NCBI GenBank assembly: GCA_017397895.1 | Contig: JAFQHP010000050.1 | Coordinates: 1-37,429 of the forward strand | DNA from: Clostridia bacterium | Lineage (GTDB): Bacteria > Bacillota > Clostridia > Christensenellales > Aristaeellaceae | Reading direction: 5' to 3' | DNA: 37,429 nt | Shown: in pieces, positions 23,595 to 31,948 of the stretch | Layout: every line of letters begins with the position of its first letter | How positions within the stretch are numbered: position 1 is the stretch's first letter | Made by a program: the position numbers and the translations under genes | Notes under the pieces: model-generated | What the model was told of the DNA's origin: nothing | Databases searched by the model: none | The model's input: the letters and a program-made list of their open reading frames with translations, nothing else

Positions 23595-24818
23595 ATGGCC
23601 TGGACGCTCACCGTCACACAACTGAATGAATATGTGAGCCGCTCCCTGGCCGGAGACCCTGCCCTCCGGTTTTTATCCCTGCGGGGCGAGATCAGCGATC
23701 TGAAAAAGTATGCCTCCGGCCACTGGTATTTTATCCTGAAGGATGAAAATAGCCGCATCCAGTGCGTGTGCTTCCGGCAAAAGAATATGCACGTCACCTT
23801 CCCCGTGGAAAACGGCATGAAGGTGGTGCTGACAGGGGCCGTGGGGCTGTATACCGCTTCAGGCAGCTACCAGTTCTATGCCGATACCATCACCCTGGAC
23901 GGCGTGGGGGAATTGTACCTGAAATACGAGGCCCTGAAGGCCCGGCTGATGAAGGAAGGGCTGTTTGACGTAAGCCGCAAAAAGCCCCTGCCCCTGCTGC
24001 CCCGGATGATCGGCGTGGTCACCAGCCGCTCCGGCGCAGTGATTCACGATATTGCCACCGTTACAAGACGGCGCTACCCCGGTATGCAATTGGTGCTGCG
24101 GCCCTGCCAGGTGCAGGGGGAAAACGCGGCGCCGGATATTGCCGCCGGCATTGCCGAAATGGCCCAGGTGCCCGGCATTGACGTGATCATTGTGGGCCGC
24201 GGCGGCGGCAGCATGGAGGATCTGTGGGCCTTCAATGAAGAAATTGTGGTGCGGGCCATTGCTGCCTGCCCCATCCCCATTGTATCCGCCGTGGGCCATG
24301 AAGTGGACGTGACCCTTTCTGACCTGGCCGCCGATGAGCGGGCTGCCACCCCCACCGAAGCCGCCGAAAAATGCGTACCGGAATACCGGGCGGTGGTGCA
24401 GGCCATTGAAAAATACAAAAGCGCCCTGCTCAGGGCCGGACAAAACAGCATCCTGCGGCAAAAGGCCTGGCTGCACAGCCTGGATATGCGCCTGAACCGG
24501 GAGCACCCTGCCCTGCGGCTGAAAAAGGCCCGGAGCCAGGCGGAGATGTACACCGCCCGGCTGCAGATGCTGTTTGACCGGCAGCAGGCCGCCCGCACAG
24601 CTGATGTGAAGCGGCTGACAGAAAAGCTGCACGCCCTGGGGCCCCGGCAGGCCCTGCAAAGGGGCTATGCCTTTGTCATGGCGGACGGAAAGCCCGTCAC
24701 CAGCGTATCGGAAGCGAAGGAGCACATGACGCTGGTGATGCAGGACGGTAAAATCCTTGTGCACGTGGACGAAATCCGGAAGGAGGATCCCTTTGGCCAG
24801 GAAACAACTCACCTTTGA
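23595..24818 (+). CDS. xseA: Exodeoxyribonuclease VII large subunit
   Basis: This is the catalytic subunit of a single-strand-specific exonuclease that digests DNA to short oligonucleotides in repair. It has 407 residues: an N-terminal OB fold (LRGEISDLKKYASGHWYFIL), the catalytic core with GRGGGSMEDLWAFNEE and SAVGHEVDVTLSDLAADERAATPTEAAE, then a coiled-coil helical region and a C-terminal RGYAFV segment. The ATG follows the folD stop by one base; its ribosome site is weak, suggesting translational coupling. The 3' end overlaps xseB by 26 bp. Confidence 0.97.
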   Translation: MAWTLTVTQLNEYVSRSLAGDPALRFLSLRGEISDLKKYASGHWYFILKDENSRIQCVCFRQKNMHVTFPVENGMKVVLTGAVGLYTASGSYQFYADTITLDGVGELYLKYEALKARLMKEGLFDVSRKKPLPLLPRMIGVVTSRSGAVIHDIATVTRRRYPGMQLVLRPCQVQGENAAPDIAAGIAEMAQVPGIDVIIVGRGGGSMEDLWAFNEEIVVRAIAACPIPIVSAVGHEVDVTLSDLAADERAATPTEAAEKCVPEYRAVVQAIEKYKSALLRAGQNSILRQKAWLHSLDMRLNREHPALRLKKARSQAEMYTARLQMLFDRQQAARTADVKRLTEKLHALGPRQALQRGYAFVMADGKPVTSVSEAKEHMTLVMQDGKILVHVDEIRKEDPFGQETTHL

Positions 24819-25011
24819 AGATAAGCTGTTGGCGCTGGAAGCGCTGGTGGAAAAAATGGAAGGGGGCAATCTGCCCCTGGAGGAATCCCTGAAGGCATAC
24901 GAGGCCGGCATGCAATTGTCCAAGGAGCTGTCCGCCGCCCTCACCGATGCCGAAAAGAGGATGCTGGAATTATCCGGCGGAAATCTTGTACCCATGGAGG
25001 ATGCGCCGTGA
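24793..25011 (+). CDS. xseB: Exodeoxyribonuclease VII small subunit
   Basis: This is a 72-residue helical-hairpin subunit that coats the coiled coil of XseA. The pattern LTFEDKLLALEALVEKMEGG, LPLEESLKAYEAGMQL is diagnostic. The start is a TTG at 24793: AAGGAGG lies six bases upstream, and no ATG fits. It begins inside the end of xseA, and its stop overlaps the ispA GTG (GTGA), so three genes are translationally linked. Confidence 0.95.
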   Translation: MARKQLTFEDKLLALEALVEKMEGGNLPLEESLKAYEAGMQLSKELSAALTDAEKRMLELSGGNLVPMEDAP

Positions 25012-25874
25012 ACTTTACCCAGCAATATGCACAGTATAAACAAATGGTGGAAGAGGCGCTGAAGGCGCTGCCCTTTGACGGTGCCCCGGAAAAACTTCGG
25101 GAAGCCATGCGCTACAGCCTGCTTTCCGGAGGCAAGCGTCTGCGGGGGGTATTGGTGCTGGCAGCCTGCGAGGCCGCCGGCGGCAGTGCGGAGGCTGCAC
25201 TGCCCTTTGCCTGCGCCGTGGAAATGATCCACGCCTATTCCCTCATTCATGACGATCTGCCCAGCATGGATAACGACACCCTGCGCCGGGGCAAGCCCAC
25301 CAACCATATCGTCTTTGGCGAAGGGATGGCCATCCTGGCCGGGGACGGGCTGCTTTCCCACGCCTTTGAAGTAATGGCCGCCGTGCAAAGCGCAAATGCC
25401 TTCCGGGCCCTTGGCATGATGGCCAAAGCCGCCGGGGTTTCCGGCATGCTGGCTGGCCAAACGCTGGATATCACCCTGGAGGGCACAAGCCCCGCTGCCG
25501 ATATCGTGCGAAAGATTCACCTTGGCAAAACCGCCGCCCTGCTCACCGCCCCCGTCACCGCGGGTCTGGCCCTTGCCGGGGCCGATGAAAAAACCATCGC
25601 CGCCGGGGAAAAATACGGAAAGAACCTGGGCCTGGCTTTCCAGATTGTGGACGACCTATTGGACCTGGAGGGCGATGCCGCCCTCATGGGCAAAACCCTG
25701 GGCAAGGATGCGCAGGAGGGCAAGATCACCTGGCCCGCCAGCGTGGGGGTCCCTCAGGCCCGCCTGGACGCCGCAGGGTTCATTGATGAAGCGGTTCAGG
25801 CACTGGACGGCCTGGAAATCAAGGCAGAATTTTTGCAGGCCCTTGCGAAAGACACCCTGCATCGTGTACAATAA
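25008..25874 (+). CDS. ispA: Polyprenyl (farnesyl/geranylgeranyl) diphosphate synthase
   Basis: This is a prenyl chain-elongating enzyme that adds isopentenyl diphosphate to allylic diphosphates; in this family mostly farnesyl diphosphate for undecaprenyl and quinone pathways. The 288-residue product shows the first aspartate-rich motif HDDLPSMDND with Tyr at the chain-length position (AYSLIHDD), GKRLRGVLV at the N terminus, and the second motif IVDDLLDLEGD. The GTG start at 25008 has GGAGG eight bases upstream. The xseA-xseB-ispA order is common in bacteria; dxs, the usual follower, is absent here. Confidence 0.95.
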   Translation: MNFTQQYAQYKQMVEEALKALPFDGAPEKLREAMRYSLLSGGKRLRGVLVLAACEAAGGSAEAALPFACAVEMIHAYSLIHDDLPSMDNDTLRRGKPTNHIVFGEGMAILAGDGLLSHAFEVMAAVQSANAFRALGMMAKAAGVSGMLAGQTLDITLEGTSPAADIVRKIHLGKTAALLTAPVTAGLALAGADEKTIAAGEKYGKNLGLAFQIVDDLLDLEGDAALMGKTLGKDAQEGKITWPASVGVPQARLDAAGFIDEAVQALDGLEIKAEFLQALAKDTLHRVQ

Positions 25875-25891
25875 CCCCGGAGGATAAAGCA

Positions 25892-26338
25892 TTGGAACAA
25901 TTACAGGCTTTTTTTCAGAACCGCATCGTCATGGCCGGGCTTATCTCCTGGGCAGCGGCACAGGTGATCAAAGTGCTGGTCACCTGGTGGATGGATAAAA
26001 AATTTGACTGGCGGCGGTGCTTCGGCATGGGCGGCATGCCCTCCTCCCACTCGGCATTCGTGTTTTCCATGGCGCTGATGTGCGGGCTGCAGGAAGGGTT
26101 CTCTTCCGCCGCATTCGCCGTTTCCTTCGCGCTGATGGCGGTGGTGATCTATGACGCCCTGGGGGTCCGGGCCGAAACCGGCAAGCAGGGTGCTGTGCTG
26201 AACCAATTGATCCGGGAAGTTCTGATCGAAGGCAAGCCCATTACCGAAGATCGCCTGAAGGAACTGGTGGGCCACACGCCCCTGGAGGTGCTGGGCGGCA
26301 TAACGGTGGGGCTGATCGTAGTACTGATTATGGCTTAA
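25892..26338 (+). CDS. Divergent PAP2 family membrane protein (DUF212/YuiD-like)
   Basis: This is a 148-residue membrane protein related to acid phosphatase/vanadium haloperoxidase folds. The conserved segments are FGMGGMPSSHSAFVFSMAL, IYDALGVRAETGKQGAVLNQ and LKELVGHTPLEVLGGITVG. PAP2 enzymes remove phosphate from lipid pyrophosphates, so its place right after a prenyl diphosphate synthase makes a polyprenyl-phosphate role attractive, but this is inference. The start is TTG 25892, with GGAGGATAAA upstream. Confidence 0.88.
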   Translation: MEQLQAFFQNRIVMAGLISWAAAQVIKVLVTWWMDKKFDWRRCFGMGGMPSSHSAFVFSMALMCGLQEGFSSAAFAVSFALMAVVIYDALGVRAETGKQGAVLNQLIREVLIEGKPITEDRLKELVGHTPLEVLGGITVGLIVVLIMA

Positions 26339-26353
26339 GGAGGCAAAATTCAA

Positions 26354-26917
26354 ATGATGGATAATTTCCGGGAAGAAAGCGTCACCAGCCGCAAGGGCGG
26401 CTTTGACACCCTGTTGTATTTCATGGCCAATGTGGTGTGGGTCATGCTGGCGATCTACGCTTTTTCCGTGCTCAACAGCGTGATCACCGCTGCCGTAACG
26501 GGCGGCTACAGCGCAGTGGATATCATTCTTAACCTGGTCATCGGCCTGGCCGCCGGCGGCATTGCCCTGCTCACCTTCCTCAACAAGGACAAAATCCGCA
26601 CCGAATACGAATACACCTTCACCAACGGCCAGATGGACTTTGCCAAGGTGTTCAACAACAAGCGCCGCAAGAACCTGGGCACCATGAACGTGCGCAATGT
26701 GGAAGCCTGCGGCATGGTGGCCAGCGGCTCCTTCAACCGCTACATCAATATGCCCGGCATCAAGCGCACCAACTGGTTTTTGAACCGGGATGCGGAGCTG
26801 TTTTACTTCTACTTCCAGAAGGAAAACCAAAAGCGCATCATCATCATCGAGCCCAGTGAAGAAATGGTGGGCCTGATCAAGAAGTACATCGGCCAGGGCG
26901 TCTGGCAGAACAACTGA
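26354..26917 (+). CDS. Small membrane protein of unknown function (DUF6106-like)
   Basis: The 187-residue protein has two N-terminal hydrophobic helices (YFMANVVWVMLAIYAFSVL and DIILNLVIGLAAGGIALLTF). A soluble domain follows with TEYEYTFTNGQMDFAKVFNN and KRRKNLGTMNVRNVEACGMV. This arrangement is like clostridial DUF6106 proteins, from memory and not verified. The last helix EEMVGLIKKYIGQGVW may be amphipathic. AAGGAGG precedes the start, which could be either of two adjacent ATG codons. It ends one base before the cysteine desulfurase ATG. No function assigned. Confidence 0.75.
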   Translation: MMDNFREESVTSRKGGFDTLLYFMANVVWVMLAIYAFSVLNSVITAAVTGGYSAVDIILNLVIGLAAGGIALLTFLNKDKIRTEYEYTFTNGQMDFAKVFNNKRRKNLGTMNVRNVEACGMVASGSFNRYINMPGIKRTNWFLNRDAELFYFYFQKENQKRIIIIEPSEEMVGLIKKYIGQGVWQNN

Positions 26918-26918
26918 T

Positions 26919-28058
26919 ATGAGCATCTATCTGGATAACAGCGCCACCACCCGTCCCTGCGACAGCGCGGTGGAAGCCATGATGCACGCCATGCGGGAGG
27001 ATTTTTACAATCCTTCCGCTTTGTATGCAGCCGCCATGGGCCCGGAAAAGATGATGAAGTCCTGCCGGGAAAAAATATTGCGCTCCGTCCATGCCAAAGG
27101 GGGCAGCCGGGTGGTGTTCCTGTCCGGCGGCACGGAGGCCGATAACCTGGCCATCCTGGGCCAGCAGAAAAAATGCCGGGGGCAAAAGGTGTTCTATTCT
27201 GCCGGGGAGCATCCCGCCGTGAAGGAAGCCTGCCAGGCCATGGAAGAGGCTGAAGCCGTCGCCATTCCCTATACCCGGGAAGGTCTGGTGGATGTACAGG
27301 CCCTGGAACAGATGCTGGACGAAAGAACAGCCCTTATCTGCATCATGCAGGTGAACAACGAAACCGGCACCATCCAGCCCCTGCAGGAGATCGGGCAATT
27401 GATCCGCCGGCTGTGCCCCAAGGCCCACTTCCATGTGGACGGGGTGCAGGGGTATCTGCGCGTGCCCTTTGATATGCAGGCTGTGGGGGCGGACAGCTAC
27501 GCCCTCTCCGGCCACAAAATCCACGGCCCCAAGGGCATCGGCGCCCTGGTGATGGGCCCCGGCGTGCAATTGCACCCAAGGCAGGTGGGCGGCGGCCAGG
27601 AAAATACCATCCGCTCCGGCACGGAAAACACCGTGGGCATCGCCGGGCTTTCTGCCGCCATTGATGCCTTCCCCAAAGAACATACCATGCAGCAGGTGAA
27701 AATGCACCTGTATGAAGGGCTGAAGGAAATCATTCCCGGCCTTTCGGTAAACGGCCCGGCCCCGGACGCAGCATACGCCGCCCCCCACATTCTCAACGTA
27801 TCCCTGCCTCCTGTCCGGAGCGAAACCATGCTCCACGCCCTGGAAGGGAAAAAGATTTATGTGGGCATCGGCAGCGCCTGCTCCTCCCACAAGCAGAAGG
27901 TGAGCCCGGTTTTACGGGCCATGCACGTGGATCAGGCAGCAGCCGAAAGCGCCCTGCGCTTCTCCTTCTGCCCCGAAAACACCATCGAAGAAATGAATGC
28001 GGTTCTGGAAGCGGTGAAGGGCCAGTATGCCCTGCTCAGCCGGTTCCAGCGGCGATAA
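26919..28058 (+). CDS. Cysteine desulfurase (NifS/IscS family)
   Basis: This PLP enzyme removes sulfur from cysteine and passes it as persulfide. It has 379 residues: IYLDNSATTRPC at the N terminus, SGGTEADNLAI, VNNETGTIQPL, the PLP-lysine motif SGHKIHGPKGIGAL, and the catalytic-cysteine loop GIGSACSSHKQKVSP. The loop is of the shorter NifS-type (class II-like details not resolvable). Immediate coupling to thiI, 15 bp downstream, indicates a dedicated sulfur donor for tRNA 4-thiouridine, as with the NifZ-ThiI pair of Bacillus. No iscU or sufU gene is near, which fits a tRNA rather than Fe-S role. Confidence 0.95.
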   Translation: MSIYLDNSATTRPCDSAVEAMMHAMREDFYNPSALYAAAMGPEKMMKSCREKILRSVHAKGGSRVVFLSGGTEADNLAILGQQKKCRGQKVFYSAGEHPAVKEACQAMEEAEAVAIPYTREGLVDVQALEQMLDERTALICIMQVNNETGTIQPLQEIGQLIRRLCPKAHFHVDGVQGYLRVPFDMQAVGADSYALSGHKIHGPKGIGALVMGPGVQLHPRQVGGGQENTIRSGTENTVGIAGLSAAIDAFPKEHTMQQVKMHLYEGLKEIIPGLSVNGPAPDAAYAAPHILNVSLPPVRSETMLHALEGKKIYVGIGSACSSHKQKVSPVLRAMHVDQAAAESALRFSFCPENTIEEMNAVLEAVKGQYALLSRFQRR

Positions 28059-28073
28059 AAGGAAGGGTTTGTT

Positions 28074-29222
28074 ATGCGTCAGTTACTGATGGTCCGCTAC
28101 GGCGAAATTTATCTCAAGGGCCTGAACCGGCCTTATTTCATGAAGGCGCTGGTAAAGCGCGTCCGGGAAGCCACCCGGGAATACAAGGCCAATGTGTGGC
28201 TCCACGATGCCCGCATTTTCGTCAGCGATATGACGGATGCCGACGCCTGTATGGAACGGGTGCGCAAGGTTTTCGGCGTGCACTCCGTTTGCCCCGCCAT
28301 TGAAATGGAAAAAGACGATTTTGACGCCATTTGTGTGGAAGCGGAAAAAATGATGCGCACTGTCAACGGCACCTTCAAGGTGGAAGCCCGCCGGTCCGAC
28401 AAGCGCTATTTCATGGATTCCCCCATGATCAACCGCAATATCGGCGAATATGTGCTGGAGCGGAACGAAGACCATCTGTCCGTGGACGTGCACAAGCCTG
28501 AGCACATTCTGTCCGTGGAAATCCGGGACAAGGCCTACCTCTACTGCCAGGTATACATGGCCGTGGGCGGCATGCCCGTTGGCACCGGCGGCAAGGCGGC
28601 GCTTTTGCTTTCCGGCGGTATCGACAGCCCCGTGGCCGGCTACATGATTGCCAAGCGGGGTGTGCAGCTGATTTCCGTTCACTACCATTCCTTCCCCTAC
28701 ACCAGCGAACAGGCCAAGGAAAAGGTGCTGGACCTGGGCCGCATCCTCAGCCAGTACTGCTGCGGCATGAAAACCTACGTGGTGCCCTTCACTGAAATTC
28801 AGATGGAAATCCACGAGAAATGCCCCGAGGATTACACCACCCTCATCATGCGCCGCTATATGATGCGCATTGCGGAAAAGATTGCCGAAAAGGAAGGCGC
28901 CCTGGCCCTCATCACCGGCGAATCCATCGGCCAGGTGGCCAGCCAGACCATGGAAGCATTGCAGACCACCAATGAAGTGGTGAAGATGCCCGTCTTCCGC
29001 CCCCTCATCGGCTTTGACAAGGCCGATATCATCGATTACGCCAAGAAAATCGGCACCTATGAAACCTCTTCCCTGCCTTATGAGGATTGCTGCACCGTCT
29101 TCACCCCCAAGCATCCCGCCACCAAGCCCAAAATGGCCAAGATTCTGGAAGGCGAAGAAAAGCTGGATCAGGACGCCCTCATCGAAAAGGCCGTGAACGA
29201 AGCGGAAATCATTCTGCTGTAA
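28074..29222 (+). CDS. thiI: tRNA 4-thiouridine sulfurtransferase
   Basis: This enzyme adenylates uridine 8 of tRNA and receives sulfur to make 4-thiouridine (a near-UV sensor in bacteria); it can also supply thiazole sulfur. The 382 residues include an N-terminal ferredoxin-like segment (LMVRYGEIYLKGLNRPYF), a THUMP domain, and the PP-loop ATP site LLSGGIDSPVAGYM. Also present are SVHYHSFPYTSEQAKEKV, ITGESIGQVASQTMEAL and a C-terminal YEDCCTVFTPKHP with paired cysteines. The E. coli C-terminal rhodanese domain is absent, as in Bacillus, consistent with the adjacent desulfurase delivering sulfur. Confidence 0.97.
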   Translation: MRQLLMVRYGEIYLKGLNRPYFMKALVKRVREATREYKANVWLHDARIFVSDMTDADACMERVRKVFGVHSVCPAIEMEKDDFDAICVEAEKMMRTVNGTFKVEARRSDKRYFMDSPMINRNIGEYVLERNEDHLSVDVHKPEHILSVEIRDKAYLYCQVYMAVGGMPVGTGGKAALLLSGGIDSPVAGYMIAKRGVQLISVHYHSFPYTSEQAKEKVLDLGRILSQYCCGMKTYVVPFTEIQMEIHEKCPEDYTTLIMRRYMMRIAEKIAEKEGALALITGESIGQVASQTMEALQTTNEVVKMPVFRPLIGFDKADIIDYAKKIGTYETSSLPYEDCCTVFTPKHPATKPKMAKILEGEEKLDQDALIEKAVNEAEIILL

Positions 29223-29234
29223 GGAGTGTTGGCC

Positions 29235-30305
29235 ATGAAGCAGCTGTCCGACAGCTTCAGAATGGGGCCTGTTGCCGTCAGGAACCGCATTGCCGTACCG
29301 CCCATGGTGTGCTTCAACTGGGCCGGTGACGACGGCTTTGTGACGGAAAATCATATCAATCATTACCGTAGCCTGGCCAAGGGCGGCCCCGGCGTCATTT
29401 TTTCCGAGGCCGTTTGCATTACCAAGCGGGGCCGGCTGCAGGAAACCCAGCTGGGCCTGTGGGACGACGCCCACATCGAAGGCTGGAAGCGCCTGGCGGA
29501 CGTGTGCCACGAAAGCGGCGTGCCCCTGCTTGCGCAGATCCACCACGCCGGGGTGAACGGCATTGATGAAAACGCCGAATGCCCCAGCGATTTCACCCCC
29601 ACCCACCGGGACCAGACCAGGGGCTACGAAATCACCCTGGACCGCATTGTGTACCTGCGAAATGCCTTTGTGAAGGCAGCGCTCCGGGCCAAAGCGGCGG
29701 GCCTGGACGGCGTGGAGCTCCACGGCTGCCATGGGTACCTGCTCAGCCAGTTCCTGAACAGGCAGGTGAACCACCGCACCGATGAATATGCCGAAGAAAC
29801 CCTGTTTGTGAAAGAAATTATGGAGTCCATCCGCATTGCCTGCGGCAAGGATTTTTGCGTGGGCATCCGCCTGGCCGCCTATGAGCCCACCCTGGAAGAC
29901 GGCCTGCGCCATGCCAGGGAGCTGGCCCCCTATGCGGATTTTATGGACATTTCCTACGGCTTTACCAGCGATACCTCCGCCTGCCCCAAGGATTTCCCCT
30001 TCTCCGCCGCCATCTACGGCGCCATGGAAGTGAAAAAGGCGCTGCCGGATATGCCCGTTTTCGGCGTGGACGGCATCGTAAGCGGCGGCATGGCCCAGGC
30101 TGCCCTGGAATTGACCGGCATTGACGGCATTGACGTGGGCAGGGGACACCTGGTGAACTACAATTTTGCGCGGGACGCCCTGGCCGGCCGGGATACCGGC
30201 ACCTGCCTCCACTGCAAAAACTGCGGCTGGAACCCCTCCGGCGGCCCGGATCACCCCTGCGCCGGCAAGAAGCTGTTCGACAGAAACCAGGGGCATCGCC
30301 CCTGA
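29235..30305 (+). CDS. Old Yellow Enzyme-family NADH:flavin oxidoreductase
   Basis: This is an FMN-dependent TIM-barrel oxidoreductase of 356 residues that likely reduces activated double bonds of unknown substrates. The N-terminal NRIAVPPMVCF, LLAQIHHAG, and the FMN-binding HGCHGYLLSQFLNRQVNHRTDEY region (positions about 165-190) are conserved. The C-terminal CLHCKNCGWNPSGG and CAGKK retain cysteines like the Fe-S-binding ones in 2-enoate-reductase relatives, but the NAD(P)-binding domain that follows in those is missing. The ATG 29235 has AAGGAG eight bases before. The last codons and the TGA stop lie inside a repeat palindrome (30288-30304). Confidence 0.92.
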   Translation: MKQLSDSFRMGPVAVRNRIAVPPMVCFNWAGDDGFVTENHINHYRSLAKGGPGVIFSEAVCITKRGRLQETQLGLWDDAHIEGWKRLADVCHESGVPLLAQIHHAGVNGIDENAECPSDFTPTHRDQTRGYEITLDRIVYLRNAFVKAALRAKAAGLDGVELHGCHGYLLSQFLNRQVNHRTDEYAEETLFVKEIMESIRIACGKDFCVGIRLAAYEPTLEDGLRHARELAPYADFMDISYGFTSDTSACPKDFPFSAAIYGAMEVKKALPDMPVFGVDGIVSGGMAQAALELTGIDGIDVGRGHLVNYNFARDALAGRDTGTCLHCKNCGWNPSGGPDHPCAGKKLFDRNQGHRP

Positions 30306-30856
30306 CCCAGTAGCGGAAGTGGTTGACCGGGCGGGCAAACAACATCCCGCTGGGGCTTGGGGAAACGTGCGGGGCTTCACCCCTGCGCCCCACCAGGGAT
30401 TTCATCCCTGGACCCAATTGCGGAAGTGGTTGGCGTGGCGAACAAGCAACTTCCCGCTGAAGCGTGAGGGATTACCTGCAGCACGCACAAACCCGTTGGC
30501 AAATGCCGATTGTTCCATTGCGAATTGGGTGCGGCCCCGCCGCCACGCACAAACCCGTTTGCAAGCGTCGATTGTTATATTACGAATTGACTGCGGCACG
30601 GCCGCACCCACGGGCTGGGCGGCGAAACGCCAACCACCGGATGCTTGGGCATCCGGGGAAAACGGTAAAAAAGAAGCGGTGAGAGAAAAAATTCTCTCAT
30701 CCGCTCTTTTTTTCGTTTTCATTGCGCCCGTGGGTACACATCCCTTCGTTCCCCAAGCTCCACGCGGACATTGCTTTTTTGTGTGCTCATCCACTTCGCG
30801 AGTTGGGTGCAGGGACGATGTCCCTGCCAGGGGGCGAGGAGCCCCCTGCCCCGTCG
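30288..30856 (-). repeat. Composite intergenic repeat, copy C (inverted)
   Basis: This fills most of the gap between the OYE gene and the DeoR-type regulator, in the opposite orientation to copies A and B. On the plus strand the order is: CAGGGGCATCGCCCCTG (30288-30304); a GCGGAAGTGGTTG block; the GGGG palindrome (30367-30388); CCAGGGATTTCATCCCTGG (30393-30411); another GCGGAAGTGGTTG block; two tandem roughly 65-bp units (30481-30540 and 30541-30606); the cloverleaf core (30607-30734); a spacer; CAGGGACGATGTCCCTG (30810-30826); and the outer palindrome (30828-30848). It shares about 150 bp of strong similarity with 1-165. No plausible gene was seen here. Confidence 0.8.
30607..30734 (-). repeat. 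Cloverleaf-like inverted-repeat core, copy C
   Basis: The closing stem is CCCACGGGC/GCCCGTGGG (30607-30615 with 30726-30734). Arm 1 is GAAAACG/CGTTTTC (30658-30664 with 30714-30720), capped by AGCGG...GAGAGAA/TTCTCTC...CCGCT (about 30674-30705). Arm 2 is CCGGATGC-TTGG-GCATCCGG (30637-30656). Arm 3 is reduced to GGCG-AAA-CGCC (30621-30631). The capping stem again differs from A and B but pairs. Confidence 0.8.
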
Positions 30857-30955
30857 TTCCCCAAGCTGCAAGCGGACACTGCTTCTTTTTTACCAACAAC
30901 AGCATTCTAAAAACTTTTGTTTTTTCACGCATATTCCGAAAAATTTGCATCATTC

Positions 30956-30984
30956 TTTACAAAATGTGCATACTATGGTAAAGT
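30956..30984 (+). promoter_or_regulatory. Probable promoter for the DeoR-family regulator
   Basis: TTTACA (30956-30961), 17 bp, TAAAGT (30979-30984), about 45 bp before the GTG start. An overlapping TTGCAT-18-CATACT pair is an alternative. Confidence 0.5.
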
Positions 30985-31029
30985 AATTGCAGGATTTTGT
31001 GATTACTTTGATCGTTTGGAGGGAAGGAT

Positions 31030-31809
31030 GTGAGCGAGAACAACCACTCCCCGGTGGAGCGGCAGCGCCGGATGCTGGAATACATCAACCTCAGCCGCGC
31101 AGTACACCTGCAGGAATTGGCGGCGCATTTCGGCGTATCGGAGGCCACGATCCGGCGGGACCTGGATGAACTTTCCCGGCAGGGTGCCGTCATCCGCACC
31201 CACGGCGGCGCCATGCGGGTGGAAAAAAGCACAGCCTACGAAAGCCGGTATCAGGAGCGGATTACCCAGCAGCAGCAGGAAAAGGAACGCATTGCCCTGG
31301 AGGCGGCAAAGCTGGTGAAAAACGGGGACACAGTGTTCATCGATGCCGGCACCACCGCCTTTTCCATTGCCAAGGCCATCTCCAACCTGGAGCGCATCAC
31401 CATCATCACCAACGATTTGTTCACCGCTGCCCAACTGGAGATGCAGCCGTCCAGCCGGGTGATGGTCACCGGCGGCATGCGCCGCAGCGGTTATCACGAG
31501 CTGATTGGCGCGGTGGCGGAAGATTTTATCCGCTCCACCCATGCAGATATTGCCTTCATCGGCGTGGACGGTATCGACCTGATGGGCAATGTATGCTCCT
31601 CCAATTTTGAGGAAATGGGCGTGAAGCGCATGATGCTGCGCACGGCCAAGCGCACCGTCATCGTGGCGGACCACCAGAAAATCGGCCGCACGGCGCTGGT
31701 GCGCATCTGCGACCTGAAGGACGCAGATCTTCTGATCACAGACAGCTTCATCCCCGCCGAAAGGCTGAAAAAGCTGCGCAAAGTAGCCGGTGACATCATT
31801 CTTGCATAA
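31030..31809 (+). CDS. DeoR-family transcriptional regulator
   Basis: This is a sugar-phosphate-responsive regulator of 259 residues. It has the N-terminal winged HTH with HLQELAAHFGVSEATIRRDL and ELSRQGAVIRTHGGAM (about residues 20-65). The C-terminal DeoRC sensor domain shows VFIDAGTTAFSIAK, IITNDL and MVTGGMRRSGYHELIG. The start is GTG 31030, with GGAGGGAAGG upstream. Its place directly before nagB suggests control of amino-sugar use, with glucosamine- or N-acetylglucosamine-6-phosphate as plausible effector (inference). No clear operator palindrome was found near either promoter. Confidence 0.93.
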   Translation: MSENNHSPVERQRRMLEYINLSRAVHLQELAAHFGVSEATIRRDLDELSRQGAVIRTHGGAMRVEKSTAYESRYQERITQQQQEKERIALEAAKLVKNGDTVFIDAGTTAFSIAKAISNLERITIITNDLFTAAQLEMQPSSRVMVTGGMRRSGYHELIGAVAEDFIRSTHADIAFIGVDGIDLMGNVCSSNFEEMGVKRMMLRTAKRTVIVADHQKIGRTALVRICDLKDADLLITDSFIPAERLKKLRKVAGDIILA

Positions 31810-31877
31810 TCCATGCCAATTTCAATCAAAACTTGCAAAGGAATGATCGTTTCCGTCACATTTTTGCAATATTTTCC

Positions 31878-31907
31878 TTGTTTTCCCCGTTCCTCCCATG
31901 CTATAAT
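31878..31907 (+). promoter_or_regulatory. Promoter for nagB
   Basis: TTGTTT (31878-31883), 18 bp, TATAAT (31902-31907), about 42 bp upstream of the nagB ATG. Confidence 0.65.
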
Positions 31908-31948
31908 GGGCAGGAACACAGGTTCAATATGAAAGTGAGGTATTTCAC

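Noticed and set aside
28083..30380. A 765-codon minus-strand frame opposite thiI and the OYE gene
   Set aside because: Shadow of two well-supported genes; low-complexity His/Gly/Ala composition and no family motif.
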